A stretch of 64,000 bases of DNA from CAUZIR01 sp034421295 (GTDB lineage: Bacteria > Chloroflexota > Dehalococcoidia > Lucifugimonadales > UBA2962). The notes under the pieces are model-generated. The model saw nothing but the letters and a program-made list of their open reading frames with translations, was not told where the DNA came from and searched no databases. Below are positions 24,541 through 32,710 of the stretch, piece after piece. The stretch is taken from positions 1 to 64,000 of the forward strand of contig DAOUKM010000003.1 in the NCBI GenBank assembly GCA_034421295.1, written 5' to 3'. How positions within the stretch are numbered: position 1 is the stretch's first letter; the number at the start of each line of letters is the position of its first letter. The translations under genes and the position numbers were made by a program.

Positions 24541-25155
24541 TCAGTCCAGGAGCTGAGGCTCGAGCAGTCCGTAGTCCCCGTCTCGGCGCCGGTAGACCAC
24601 GCTGTAGGCCTGCGATTCCAGGTTGTAGAACAGGAAGAAGGCGTGACTGAGCATCTCCATCTCTTCAATCGCGTCCTCAACCCGCATGGGCGCCATGGCA
24701 AAACGCTTGGTGCGGATCACCTTGCCAGGCGGGGGGCCGTCTACGGCGACAGGCTCGGTCACCGGATCGCCTTCGGTTCCGGGGGGCCCGTCTTCCGGGG
24801 CGGACCTTGCGGACCTGCGGGCCGCAGAGGTCCGGTAGAACCGTGTCTTGTAGCGCCGGATCTGTCGGTCGAGCACGTCCGTCACAAGGTCGACGGCCTG
24901 CTGGGCGGAGGCCCCTCGTTCTTGGCCCCTCAGGGACCTTCCGTTGGTGGTGATCGTCAGCTGCGCCACAACGCGCTCTTCGGCTGACCTTGCCGAGGTC
25001 TGGGAAATCTCCAGCTCGGCGGCCGACATCGTGCGAAGGTGCCGGGCCAGCCGGCCGAACTTTCGGCGGGCATAGCGCTCGGTCCTTTCGTCCAGGCGCA
25101 TGTTGCGCGTGTGGATCGTTAGGTGCGGGTCTTGCGTCTGTTGCTCAGGGTCCAT
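24541..25155 (-). CDS. hpf: long-form ribosome hibernation promoting factor
   Basis: Binds the 30S decoding site and dimerises ribosomes in stationary phase. In its 204 residues the N-terminal S30AE domain (LTIHTRNMRLDERTERYARR, then VAQLTI and RSLRGQERG) is followed by a charged linker. The C-terminal dimerisation domain carries FAMAPMRVEDAIEEMEMLSH, then FFLFYNLESQAYSVVYRRRDGDYGLL, read in two parts. The two-domain form is that of most non-gamma-proteobacteria. Confidence 0.93.
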   Translation of the reverse strand: MDPEQQTQDPHLTIHTRNMRLDERTERYARRKFGRLARHLRTMSAAELEISQTSARSAEERVVAQLTITTNGRSLRGQERGASAQQAVDLVTDVLDRQIRRYKTRFYRTSAARRSARSAPEDGPPGTEGDPVTEPVAVDGPPPGKVIRTKRFAMAPMRVEDAIEEMEMLSHAFFLFYNLESQAYSVVYRRRDGDYGLLEPQLLD

Positions 25156-25389
25156 AAGAACTCCATTTTACGGTCGGCACGGAGGTTGATACAAGGGCGA
25201 TTAACGCCGTGGACAAGGCGTCCAGCGTCAATCCTCAGGTTGTCGGCATAACGGTGCTGTGATAGCTTGGCGGCGGGGCCCGAGGGCCGTTTCGCCGGGC
25301 ACGGTGAGGGCCGGGGTGCCCAGGGCTCCGCCCGGCAGGCCCGTCCGGAGATGGTCCTGTCGAACTGCCGGGCCGGAGGGAGGAAGAGC

Positions 25390-26409
25390 ATAGCTAGCCT
25401 TACGCTCACCGAATTGGCGGCTGATGGGGATAATCCTTTCGGGTCCCAATCTGGCGCCTGCGAAACCCTGCTGGGCAGGACCGCATGCCCCACCGTCTTC
25501 TCTGCCCCCTGGTGGATATCGGCCTGGCACCAGGTCTTCGTCGACGGCGATGGCGATGGCGCCAGGATCATCGAGATCAGGGACGCCTGCGACCTTGTGG
25601 GAATCGCGCCGCTGATCAGGGCCGGTGACAGTCTGCTGCTCGCCGGCGACCCGGACCTGTTCGATTACCAGGACTTCATCCTGGTTAAGGGGCGGGAGCT
25701 GGAGCTTACCGGTGCGATCCTGGATTTCCTGGAGGATCGGCGGTACGGCCAGGCTCCCTGGCGATCGCTCGAGCTCCCGTCGACCCGGGACGAATCCCCC
25801 ACGAACGAGGCGCTGACCGCCGCAGCACAGAGCAGGGGCCTTACCGTCGACAGGCATCAGGTAGGGGTGGCCCCGGTCGTGGATTTGCCCGGATCCTGGG
25901 AGGAGTACGTAAGTTCCCTTCCCAAAAAGCACAGGCACGAGCTGCGCCGAAAGATGAGGAGGCTGGAGGCAAGCGGTCAGGTGCGACAGGTTACCTTCGC
26001 AGGTGAGGACGGTCTGGAACCCCGGGTGGAGGAGTTTCTCAGTCTGATGAGCGCCACCAGCGAGGATAAGGCCGCCTTCCTGACGCCGGAGCGACGCCGC
26101 TTCTTCCATCTGCTCGCTCAGGAGGCGGCGTCGCGCGGGGCGCTGCGGCTGTCGTTCCTGGAGATCGACGGCCTTCGGACGGCGGCATGTCTGATCTTCG
26201 ATTTCGCCGGAGCCTACATGCTCTATAACAGCGGCTACGATCCCGCCAGGTCGGACCTGAGCGTCGGCCTGATAAACAAGGCCTACGCGATCCGCGAGGC
26301 TATCGAGTCCGGGCGTCGCCGATTCGACTTCCTCAAGGGCGCCGAGCGCTATAAGTACAGCCTGGGCGGTCAGGACAGGGCCATATATCGAATCGTCGTA
26401 ACCCGGTAG
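25390..26409 (+). CDS. FemAB/GNAT-like acyltransferase, possible AUA start
   Basis: The protein has the split-GNAT layout of BioF2-like (CelD/FemAB-type) acyltransferases: an N-terminal half with CPTVFSAPWWISAWHQVF, and a C-terminal half with LPKKHRHELRRKMRRLEA, LSFLEIDGLRTAACLIFDF and the closing FDFLKGAERYKYSLG. Such enzymes acylate cell-wall or polysaccharide amines. The start is uncertain. ATG 25351 has only a GGAG touching it, whereas ATA 25390 lies 6 bases after the strong GGAGGGAGGAAGAGC and gives 339 residues. It is followed 2 bases later by a glycosyltransferase, suggesting joint work on a glycan. Confidence 0.78.
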   Translation: MASLTLTELAADGDNPFGSQSGACETLLGRTACPTVFSAPWWISAWHQVFVDGDGDGARIIEIRDACDLVGIAPLIRAGDSLLLAGDPDLFDYQDFILVKGRELELTGAILDFLEDRRYGQAPWRSLELPSTRDESPTNEALTAAAQSRGLTVDRHQVGVAPVVDLPGSWEEYVSSLPKKHRHELRRKMRRLEASGQVRQVTFAGEDGLEPRVEEFLSLMSATSEDKAAFLTPERRRFFHLLAQEAASRGALRLSFLEIDGLRTAACLIFDFAGAYMLYNSGYDPARSDLSVGLINKAYAIREAIESGRRRFDFLKGAERYKYSLGGQDRAIYRIVVTR

Positions 26410-26411
26410 GT

Positions 26412-27644
26412 ATGGTGGACGGCCTCGCTCTCATAAGCCTTCACAGCTGCCCGGCGGCCCGCCCGGGGCGGCGCGACACGGGCGGCATGAATGTGTACCT
26501 GCTGCAGGTCGCCCGACAGCTCGGGCGCGCCGGTGTCAGGGTCGACGTCTTCACCCGCCACCACGACCCGGCGGACCCGCAGGTAGTAAGCCTCGGCGAG
26601 AACGCCAGGGTTGTACACATTCGCGCTGGAAGTACCGGGGAGCGCAAGGAGAACCTTCACGAGGCGGTCCCGGAGTTCGTGGCCAACCTGCAGGACTACG
26701 CGAGGCTGTGCGGGCTGCGTTACGACCTCCTTCACTCTCACTACTGGCTCTCCGGGCTGGCCGGCATGCAGCTGTCGCGGGCGCTGGACGTCCCGCACGT
26801 CGCCACCTTCCATACCCTGGGCAAGCTCAAGCTGCAGGCCCGCCCGGGTGAGAGCGAGTCGGCGGTTCGAATAAGCGCGGAGACCACTCTGCTCCGCTCG
26901 GTGGACGGCGTCGTGGTCTCGACCCGCGCCGAGGCCGAGGAGATGACCAGGCTCTACGGGGTGGACCCAGGCCGCGTGGCGGTGATCGCCCCGGGCGTGG
27001 ACCTGGAACTGTTCAGGCCCATAGACAGCTCCCTGGCACGGGAAAGGCTCGGTGTGACCGAGCCCAGCATGGTGCTGTATGTGGGCAGGCTCGAACCTCT
27101 GAAGGGGCTGGACATACTGGTCAGGGCGGTGGCGGATCTGGCGATGTCGGACACCACCCGACTCGTTGTGGTCGGCGGAGACTCTGATTCCGACCAGCTC
27201 GTTGGCGAGCTCGGGGCTCTCGCGCGTTCGGTGGGCGTTGCCGAGAGGGTGACCTTCGCAGGAGCGGTCCCGCAGCGAGATCTGCCCTGGTACTACAGTG
27301 CAGCCGACGTCCTTGTGTTGCCCTCGCACTACGAGAGCTTCGGCATGGTGGCCCTCGAGGCCATGGCGTGCGGGACGCCGGTGGTTGTCTCGAGGGTAGG
27401 GGGTCTTAAGACCTTTGTGAGAAACGGCGAGAGCGGCTACCTGGTGCCCTGGCGGTGTTCGGACCCATTCTCCCAGCAGATAGAGATGATCCTGGCCAGC
27501 CCGTCGCTTCGCCGGGCGATGGGAGATGCGGCCCTGCTCGCAGCCCGGGGAATGGGCTGGACCGGGGTATCTTCCCGACTGATGGATTTCTATGATTCAT
27601 TCATAGACAGCCCCGTTGCCCTGGTGGGGGCGGGCGGAGCGTGA
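26412..27644 (+). CDS. GT4-family glycosyltransferase
   Basis: A GT-B fold enzyme of 410 residues. The N-terminal domain has DTGGMNVYLLQVARQLG (donor-side Gly loop) and LLHSHYWLSGLAG. The C-terminal domain has the IAPGVDLELFRP and LYVGRLEPLKGLDIL segments and the E-x7-E site SFGMVALEAMACGTPVV. It resembles the MshA/sucrose-phosphate synthase branch. The acceptor is unknown. No other mycothiol genes lie beside it, so that pathway is not inferred. It sits between the FemAB-like gene and a DUF502 membrane protein. Confidence 0.85.
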   Translation: MVDGLALISLHSCPAARPGRRDTGGMNVYLLQVARQLGRAGVRVDVFTRHHDPADPQVVSLGENARVVHIRAGSTGERKENLHEAVPEFVANLQDYARLCGLRYDLLHSHYWLSGLAGMQLSRALDVPHVATFHTLGKLKLQARPGESESAVRISAETTLLRSVDGVVVSTRAEAEEMTRLYGVDPGRVAVIAPGVDLELFRPIDSSLARERLGVTEPSMVLYVGRLEPLKGLDILVRAVADLAMSDTTRLVVVGGDSDSDQLVGELGALARSVGVAERVTFAGAVPQRDLPWYYSAADVLVLPSHYESFGMVALEAMACGTPVVVSRVGGLKTFVRNGESGYLVPWRCSDPFSQQIEMILASPSLRRAMGDAALLAARGMGWTGVSSRLMDFYDSFIDSPVALVGAGGA

Positions 27645-27647
27645 GAG

Positions 27648-28346
27648 TTGGACCGCAGAGGACGCCCCGATCGGGAGGATGCCAGGCCTGAGACCGGAGA
27701 GGTCAGGGTCAATTTCCTGACCAGGGTCGAGCGCCACGTGTGGCGCCGGGTCGTATCCGGTTTCCTGGTCGTCGTGCCACTGGCCCTGACATTCCTGGTG
27801 TTCAGGTTCGTCGTGACGTACCTGGACGATATCCTCCGCCCCAGGTTCACCAACACTCCGCTGGACTTTCCCGGCATCGGGCTGGTCGTGATCCTGGTCG
27901 CCCTGTATCTGATCGGGGCCACAGTCTCCGCAAGGCTCGGGCGCAAGGCCTTTGACGTGCAGCACGCCGTACTCGCCAGGGTCCCGGTCGTTAAGTCCGT
28001 CTACGGTGTGGCGCGGCAGGCGACCGATGCCCTTTCCACGCCGATGGAGCGGCAGATCAACCGGGTTGTGTTCATAGAATGGCCCAGGCCGGGCTACAGG
28101 GCCCTGGGCTTTGTCACCGGCTACATTCCGGCCGACGATAACCATCCGACATGGGTGATCGTCTATGTACCGACGGTGCCCAATCCCACATCAGGCAATC
28201 TGGCGTTCGTGGTGGAAGAGGAGGTCATCGACACCAACATCTCGGTTGAAGAGGCGATGAAGACGGTCTTTTCCGGCGGTACGATCCCGCCTATCCTGAG
28301 GCAGGGCAGCTTCCGCAGGGAACGCGGCGAACCGCCCGACCCCTAG
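27648..28346 (+). CDS. DUF502 membrane protein
   Basis: A 232-residue protein with two membrane segments (about 38-60 and 80-105), followed by the conserved block VLARVPVVKSVYGVARQATDA, a G-x-VTGY strand and VIVYVPTVPNPTSG. This pattern defines DUF502, a widespread family of unknown function. The TTG start is 3 bases after the upstream gene's stop, so it is co-transcribed with the glycosyltransferase. Confidence 0.85.
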   Translation: MDRRGRPDREDARPETGEVRVNFLTRVERHVWRRVVSGFLVVVPLALTFLVFRFVVTYLDDILRPRFTNTPLDFPGIGLVVILVALYLIGATVSARLGRKAFDVQHAVLARVPVVKSVYGVARQATDALSTPMERQINRVVFIEWPRPGYRALGFVTGYIPADDNHPTWVIVYVPTVPNPTSGNLAFVVEEEVIDTNISVEEAMKTVFSGGTIPPILRQGSFRRERGEPPDP

Positions 28347-28365
28347 TCTCCGGGTCTGCCGGCAA

Positions 28366-28417
28366 CAGACACTTTCGCCCGGGACGCCTTCCTGCTGCCG
28401 ATTCCGGCGCTGCGGCG
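28366..28417. repeat. diverged dispersed repeat, copy A
   Basis: About 52 bases (starting CAGACACTTTCGCCCGGGAC) match the segment at 32518-32569 with roughly five in six positions identical and no gaps. It lies between two convergent genes. The nature is unknown; an insertion-sequence end or a small dispersed element is possible. Confidence 0.5.
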
Positions 28418-28638
28418 GTCCGGGACGAGGGCAATGCGGCAGCCGGGTGATCTCAGAGAGAGGCTCAAGGTGCTGGCGGCGTCGTGGTTACGCCGAGTTA
28501 AGGAGCCGTCGAACGACCCGTTCCTGCCGAGGGCACACAGGGCCGCCCAGCCCCAGAGGTGGTGTCGTCTGGCAGGGGTTAGGTGGTCGGGCGATTGGCA
28601 GTCCAGTCATCCGAAGGGCGCCCGCCGCTCCGCAGGTT

Positions 28639-29040
28639 TCAGTCCGCTGTGTAGCCCATGATGAGATCGCGGAGGCTCACCATTCCGATGGCGTTGCGAT
28701 CATAGTCCACGACCACGGCGCGTGAGAGCCCGAAGCGCGCGAGCAGTCGGACGGCGTACCTGGTGAGCATGTCCTCCGGCACGGTCAGCAGTGGCTTGGA
28801 CATGATCTCGTAGACGTTGACGCGCTCCGGGGCGCGATTGTCGGCGATCACGTCGCGCGCGATGTCGGCGACCACGATCAGGCCAAGCTCATCGTCCTCG
28901 GTCCGTCGGTCGACGACGAGAGAGCTTACGCGGTGCCGCCTCATCAGCGCCATGGCATCGGCGACGGTGGCGAGTCCGTCGATCGTGTGCAACTCTTCGA
29001 CCATGAGGTCTCTCACCCTGACGGGGCTATCGTCTGTCAT
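28639..29040 (-). CDS. tandem CBS-domain protein
   Basis: The 133 residues hold two CBS motifs: VRDLMVEELHTIDGLATVADA...SSLVV and YEIMSKPLLTVPEDMLTRYAV...RAVVV, each ending in the usual G-x-(V/I)-S/D-x-x-D-I turn. CBS pairs sense adenosyl nucleotides. It overlaps the PII-like gene by 4 bases and is the last gene of the DUF1538 operon, so it probably tunes that transporter. Confidence 0.88.
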   Translation of the reverse strand: MTDDSPVRVRDLMVEELHTIDGLATVADAMALMRRHRVSSLVVDRRTEDDELGLIVVADIARDVIADNRAPERVNVYEIMSKPLLTVPEDMLTRYAVRLLARFGLSRAVVVDYDRNAIGMVSLRDLIMGYTAD

Positions 29041-29387
29041 ATCTCAGATTCCAAATCCTCCAAAATTGCGGGAAGCTGCGTGTTGAGTCCCACCGCGTCC
29101 TCTATGGGTACCTGAAAGGCGATGCCGGCGCCCGGCTCGGCATCGAGGCGTGCCGCGTCGCGGATGCGCTCCAGTATTTCGCGGGCGCGCGTCTCAACCA
29201 CCAGGAAGAGGAGGACATCGCGTTTGGTGGCGAGATCGAGGCCGAGGAAGGTCTTTTCCGGCCTCAGGCCGCCGCCCCGCACGTTAGTGATGATTGTGTC
29301 GCCCGTGGCTCCGGCCGCTCGAGCGGCTTTGACGACGACATCGACTTTGTCATCGCTTACCAGGGCGACAATCAGCTTTAGTCTCAC
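29037..29387 (-). CDS. PII-like signalling protein
   Basis: A 116-residue ferredoxin-fold protein with the PII order: KLIVALVSDDKVDVVVKAARAAG, a loop GDTIITNVRGGG, then KTFLGLDLATKRDVLLFLVV and a C-terminal IPIEDAVG-like segment (here VPIEDAVG). Trimeric PII-like proteins bind nucleotides and control neighbouring transporters. The uridylylated tyrosine of classical GlnB is not evident. It lies between DUF1538 and CBS genes, so ion-transport control is the likely role. Confidence 0.85.
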   Translation of the reverse strand: MRLKLIVALVSDDKVDVVVKAARAAGATGDTIITNVRGGGLRPEKTFLGLDLATKRDVLLFLVVETRAREILERIRDAARLDAEPGAGIAFQVPIEDAVGLNTQLPAILEDLESEI

Positions 29388-29399
29388 GGCTCAAGCCTC

Positions 29400-30179
29400 C
29401 TAGGGGAGATCTGACTTCCGCCTGCGGCTCAGCCAGGAGGCGGCAATAGAGTATGCCAGCACGGATATGATTGGGAAGACGCTGGCGAAAGCGATCAGTC
29501 CGAATCCATCGATCAGTGGGCTCCGCCCCGGCACGCTTGCGGCTAGTCCCAGTCCGAGGGCTGCGACCACCGGCACGGTGACGGTCGAGGTGGTTACGCC
29601 GCCGCTGTCGTAGGCGATCGGAACGATGGTCCTGCCGGCCCTGAACGTGAGCAGCATCACGACGACGTAGGAGCCGATGATGTACCAGGGGAGGGGCGTG
29701 CCGGTGACGATGCGGAGGCAGCCCAGCGCCACTCCCACGGCGACGCCGACGGCCACGGCGAGCCTCAGCCCCCAGGCGTTAACGACCCCGCCCGATGCGT
29801 CGCGGGCCTTGATCGCCACGGCGACGAGGGAAGGCTCGGCCATCGTCGTTGCGAAGCCGATGGCGCCCGCGAAAGCGTAGACCGGCAGATAATCGTGCCA
29901 GTCGATACCGTCAGCCAGTCTCTCCGCGCCGATTGTTTCGGGCGCTGTGAGCTGGCTTGCCATGGTCTTGCCTATCGGGAACAGGGCGTTCTCCAGGCCA
30001 ATGAGAAACAGTGCAAGTCCCGCCAGGACGAGGATGGATCCGACGGCTATCCGGCGCAGGTTGGGCGGCTTACGGCGCAGAACCACGATCTGAAACAGCA
30101 GGAGGATCGCGACGATGGGCGCGACGTCGAGCGCGGTGGATAGCAGGGCATCGGCGAAGGTGCGGGGGAGGTCGGCCAT
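29400..30179 (-). CDS. DUF1538 membrane protein (second of pair)
   Basis: A 259-residue protein with about seven hydrophobic segments. It shares with the next gene the signatures GFATTMAEPSLVAVA (FGTTIAEPALIAVA in its partner), PIAYDSGGVTTSTVTVPV and PLIDGFGLIAFASVFP. These define DUF1538. From memory, a two-gene DUF1538 pair (UmpAB) was reported as a Na+/H+ antiporter, so I infer cation/proton exchange. It overlaps its partner by one base. Confidence 0.85.
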   Translation of the reverse strand: MADLPRTFADALLSTALDVAPIVAILLLFQIVVLRRKPPNLRRIAVGSILVLAGLALFLIGLENALFPIGKTMASQLTAPETIGAERLADGIDWHDYLPVYAFAGAIGFATTMAEPSLVAVAIKARDASGGVVNAWGLRLAVAVGVAVGVALGCLRIVTGTPLPWYIIGSYVVVMLLTFRAGRTIVPIAYDSGGVTTSTVTVPVVAALGLGLAASVPGRSPLIDGFGLIAFASVFPIISVLAYSIAASWLSRRRKSDLP

Positions 30180-30913
30180 CAGGTCACCATTCCATAGGCG
30201 AGCACGCAGATCATGGGCGTAAGGCTGGCGAAGGCTATGAGGCCGAAGCCGTCGACCATCGGATTGCGTCCTCGGATGGACGTGGCGAGCCCAACGCCTA
30301 GCGCCGTCACGAGCGGCACGGTGATGGTGCTGGTGGTAACGCCACCGGAGTCGTAGGCCACGCCGACGATTTCGGCGGGGGCGAAGACCGTCATGGCCGT
30401 CACCAGCAGGTATCCTGCGATGATGAGCCTGTGGATGGGCCAGCCCTTGAGGATGCGCAGTATGCCGATCACGATGGCGGCGCCCACGGCTAAGGCCACG
30501 ACCAACCGTAGCTCCAGGGCGTAGGAGGCGCGCGCGCTATCGTCATCGACGATTGCGCCGGCCTCCGCGGCAACGTGAGCGGCCTCGGCGGCGACGGCGA
30601 TCAGAGCCGGCTCGGCTATGGTAGTGCCGAAGCCCAGGCAGAAGCCGAATGCAAGCAGCACGGTGGCACTGCCCTTCCGGGCGAAGCCCTGCGCGAGCGC
30701 CTCGCCCAGGGGGAAGAGCCCGCTTTCGAGTCCCTGGATGAAGAGCGTCAGCCCCACTATCACGCAGAGCAGTCCTATGAGGACGCTCAGCAAATCAGGA
30801 AAAGGCTGCCGCAGCACCAATAGCTGGAAGAACGCGATGACGAGGATGATGGGCGCCAGATCGCGCACCGCGCTAAGGGTCAACCGCAGCATTGCAATCG
30901 GGAACCGGGTCAC
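30179..30913 (-). CDS. DUF1538 membrane protein (first of pair)
   Basis: A 244-residue paralogue of the following gene with the same signatures (FGTTIAEPALIAVAAEA, VAYDSGGVTTSTITVPL, PMVDGFGLIAFASLTP) and similar membrane segments. The two likely form a heteromeric transporter. The GTG start at 30913 is buried in a 7-bp stem of the leader, which suggests control of translation. A second possible start is the ATG further inside the first helix. Confidence 0.83.
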   Translation of the reverse strand: MTRFPIAMLRLTLSAVRDLAPIILVIAFFQLLVLRQPFPDLLSVLIGLLCVIVGLTLFIQGLESGLFPLGEALAQGFARKGSATVLLAFGFCLGFGTTIAEPALIAVAAEAAHVAAEAGAIVDDDSARASYALELRLVVALAVGAAIVIGILRILKGWPIHRLIIAGYLLVTAMTVFAPAEIVGVAYDSGGVTTSTITVPLVTALGVGLATSIRGRNPMVDGFGLIAFASLTPMICVLAYGMVT

Positions 30914-31048
30914 GTCTTCTTACTCAACCTTGAGGCCGACCCGGCCCGATAAAGGGAACGCACAGGGTGTAGTCGAGTCACCCAGGAGGGGGTAGCCGGG
31001 AGCCGAGCCGCCAGGATCCGAAAGTGAGGACGGGGAATGCTTATCGGG
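30905..31048 (-). promoter_or_regulatory. riboswitch-like leader of the DUF1538 operon
   Basis: On the minus strand a perfect 8-bp stem, CCCGATAA (31048-31041) with TTATCGGG (30952-30945), closes a 104-nt element. Inside it GGGTG pairs with CACCC around a 9-base loop. Directly after the closing stem, CCGGGTC (30944-30938) is fully complementary to GACCCGG (30911-30905), which overlaps the GTG start and holds the ribosome site in its loop. This is the layout of a sensor domain with a translational switch. I could not match it to a known riboswitch class by eye. Confidence 0.5.
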
Positions 31049-31546
31049 CACGGCCGATCAAGCCTCAACCTGAACACGAAGGCTCTTGGCTTCGTCATGC
31101 GGGGCGGCCGCGTTGGACAGCGGGCAGCACTATCTTCGAGATAGGACTGGGGCTCCATAGGTATACCGACACACTCGGCCCGGCCGTTCGGTCAGGGGGT
31201 GCAGCGGGTACTTGGTCTTGATCACTTAGTCTAACCGCGGCCAGTGTTTCCACCTGCGCTGGTCTGCAGGCCGCTTTCTCACTGTGTCAGTCTGGCGCCT
31301 TAGGCGGTCGTTGCGCCTTCTCTAGTTTCGGTCCCAGCACGTGCAGAGTCACGCTACCCGGGTTTGCTCAACCAGAGTCTGGTCCTCGCCTGCAGGGGCC
31401 ATATGACCTTCAGCACCCGGGCTTGGTGTTTCAGCCCGGGCTCGCAGATGGGCATCAGGAGCCGGGAATTCGTCGCCTCGATCACCTTTGCCTTGCCTGC
31501 TTACTTAAGGCCGGCGTGCTTTTCCCGGCAGCCATTGGCCTCGTAG
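31049..31546. other. stretch without recognisable gene
   Basis: About 500 bases with no credible frame. It has small hairpins such as CTATCT/AGATAG (around 31131-31145) and CGAAG/CTTCG (31077-31094). Transcription of the DUF1538 operon must begin somewhere here. The rest looks like decayed sequence. Confidence 0.4.
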
Positions 31547-31933
31547 ATGTCACGGCTCAGCGAATGGGCGATGCAGCCACCCGGTCTTGCGACGCACATC
31601 AAGGAACTGATGGCTGCGATTTACTCGCCGCTGGTTAGCGATTATTTCGACTGGCTACAGGAGGCCGGGTTCCGGATTCTCAGCTTCGAAGACCTGAGCG
31701 TCGAGGGCGAGGTCTCCAGCGTGGTGCCTTATGAGCAACTGCACAACTACCACAGTGCCACAGACCGGCGGGCATCGCGGCTAACGAAATATGGGCTGGC
31801 GCCACGGGGGATGACGGTGACGCGCAACCAGCTTGGCGCCAGTGGGCAGGCCTGGTATGAGGCTGACCGCCTGAGGCCAGTCGCGCCCACGTGGCAACTC
31901 GTTGCCGACAAGATTGGAGACGTGGACGGTTAA
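31547..31933 (+). CDS. unknown protein, possibly a gene fragment
   Basis: A 128-residue frame with no clear ribosome site. The middle (YFDWLQEAGFRILSFEDLSVEG) looks like real protein with alternating helix and strand; the end is basic and polar. I do not recognise the family. The surroundings hold remnants, so it may be the 3' part of a longer, decayed gene. Confidence 0.35.
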   Translation: MSRLSEWAMQPPGLATHIKELMAAIYSPLVSDYFDWLQEAGFRILSFEDLSVEGEVSSVVPYEQLHNYHSATDRRASRLTKYGLAPRGMTVTRNQLGASGQAWYEADRLRPVAPTWQLVADKIGDVDG

Positions 31934-32140
31934 GTCGGCTATAGACGGCCGGGCAGTTCAGCCTAGTCTAGCTCCTTATGCAGAACAGATCGTTGAATTC
32001 TGCCTTGGTCTTGCAGCGTTTGACCTTGGCGCGCATCTGTCCAAGCCGAGTTGACGCCCCCTTGCGGAGTTTGCATCCTGCCGGGCCAAGGTATTCGTCC
32101 ACGTATCTCGACTGCCCAGTTGAATCTGTAATCGGACTCT

Positions 32141-32356
32141 TCACCGCTGGGCCAAGTACGCTCTTACCTCTCCGGCCGTTTGGAACAGGCGGCGCTCAGG
32201 ACCGCTGTTGAGGATGTCCATGACGGAGCGTCCCTTCGCATTGGACTGGTGCAGAATCACCACGCCGACTGTCTGTCCCGCCTCTAGCTCTGGGCTGGCA
32301 ACCTCTACCTTGCCACCCGGCTGCACCGTCGCTCTGACATGTAGAGCCTTTTGCAT
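32141..32356 (-). CDS. orphan antitoxin-like protein, probably shortened
   Basis: The 71-residue protein starts with a beta-rich AbrB-like strand pair (VRATVQPGGKVEVASPEL, then GQTVGVVIL) and ends with VMDILNSGPERRLFQTAGEVRAYLAQ. Antitoxins of this type usually continue with a short R-D-S-W tail and are followed by a PIN-domain toxin. Here a stop comes at the point of the tail and no PIN gene follows. I read it as the remnant of a toxin-antitoxin module. Confidence 0.55.
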   Translation of the reverse strand: MQKALHVRATVQPGGKVEVASPELEAGQTVGVVILHQSNAKGRSVMDILNSGPERRLFQTAGEVRAYLAQR

Positions 32357-32517
32357 GATTCATGACTCCTTGTCGAACACAGGCTGGTCATACTTGGTAG
32401 TGATACCGGAGTCCTTCAATAGTCGAGAACCAATGGTTCGGCATATCAGATAGACGGCGAGAGAGTCCGCTATTGAAAACATATGCCCGTACGCGTACGT
32501 ACCTTACTGTCCGATAC

Positions 32518-32569
32518 CAGACATTTTCGTCCGGGACACCTTCCTGCCGCCAAGTCCGGCGCCGCATCG
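32518..32569. repeat. diverged dispersed repeat, copy B
   Basis: This copy (starting CAGACATTTTCGTCCGGGAC) aligns without gaps to 28366-28417. It lies just downstream of the oxidoreductase remnant. Differences are mostly transitions and are not confined to one codon position, so it is not simply a conserved coding stretch. Confidence 0.5.
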
Positions 32570-32620
32570 CGCCGGGCCTCCACCGGCATGATCGGCGGCT
32601 TTTGGAATCGTTGCCTCGAC

Positions 32621-32692
32621 TCAGCGTCGGCAGAGCGTGCAGGCGGTGGCGAGCCCGGAAGGCCCACCGCCGATCACCACTAGCTTTCGCAT
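32621..32692 (-). pseudogene. 5' remnant of an FAD/NAD(P)-binding oxidoreductase
   Basis: ATG 32692 begins MRKLVVIGGGPSGLATACTL, the textbook first strand and dinucleotide-binding Gly motif of flavin oxidoreductases. A TGA stop follows after 23 codons, and no frame beyond continues the family. It lies 19 bases after the GYD gene on the same strand, so it was probably the next gene of that operon before it was truncated. Confidence 0.65.
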
Positions 32693-32710
32693 GGTTCTGT
32701 GGGTCGGCGA

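Noticed and set aside
30945..31048. c-di-GMP (GEMM) riboswitch on the plus strand
   Set aside because: The plus strand has CGCACAGGG and GGTAGCCGGG-like bits, but the conserved GACGCAAAGC core is missing and the element fits the minus-strand operon much better.
32621..32692. UGA after the FAD-binding motif as another selenocysteine
   Set aside because: The sequence after the stop does not continue an oxidoreductase in the same frame, and no family has Sec at this place, so truncation is the simpler reading.
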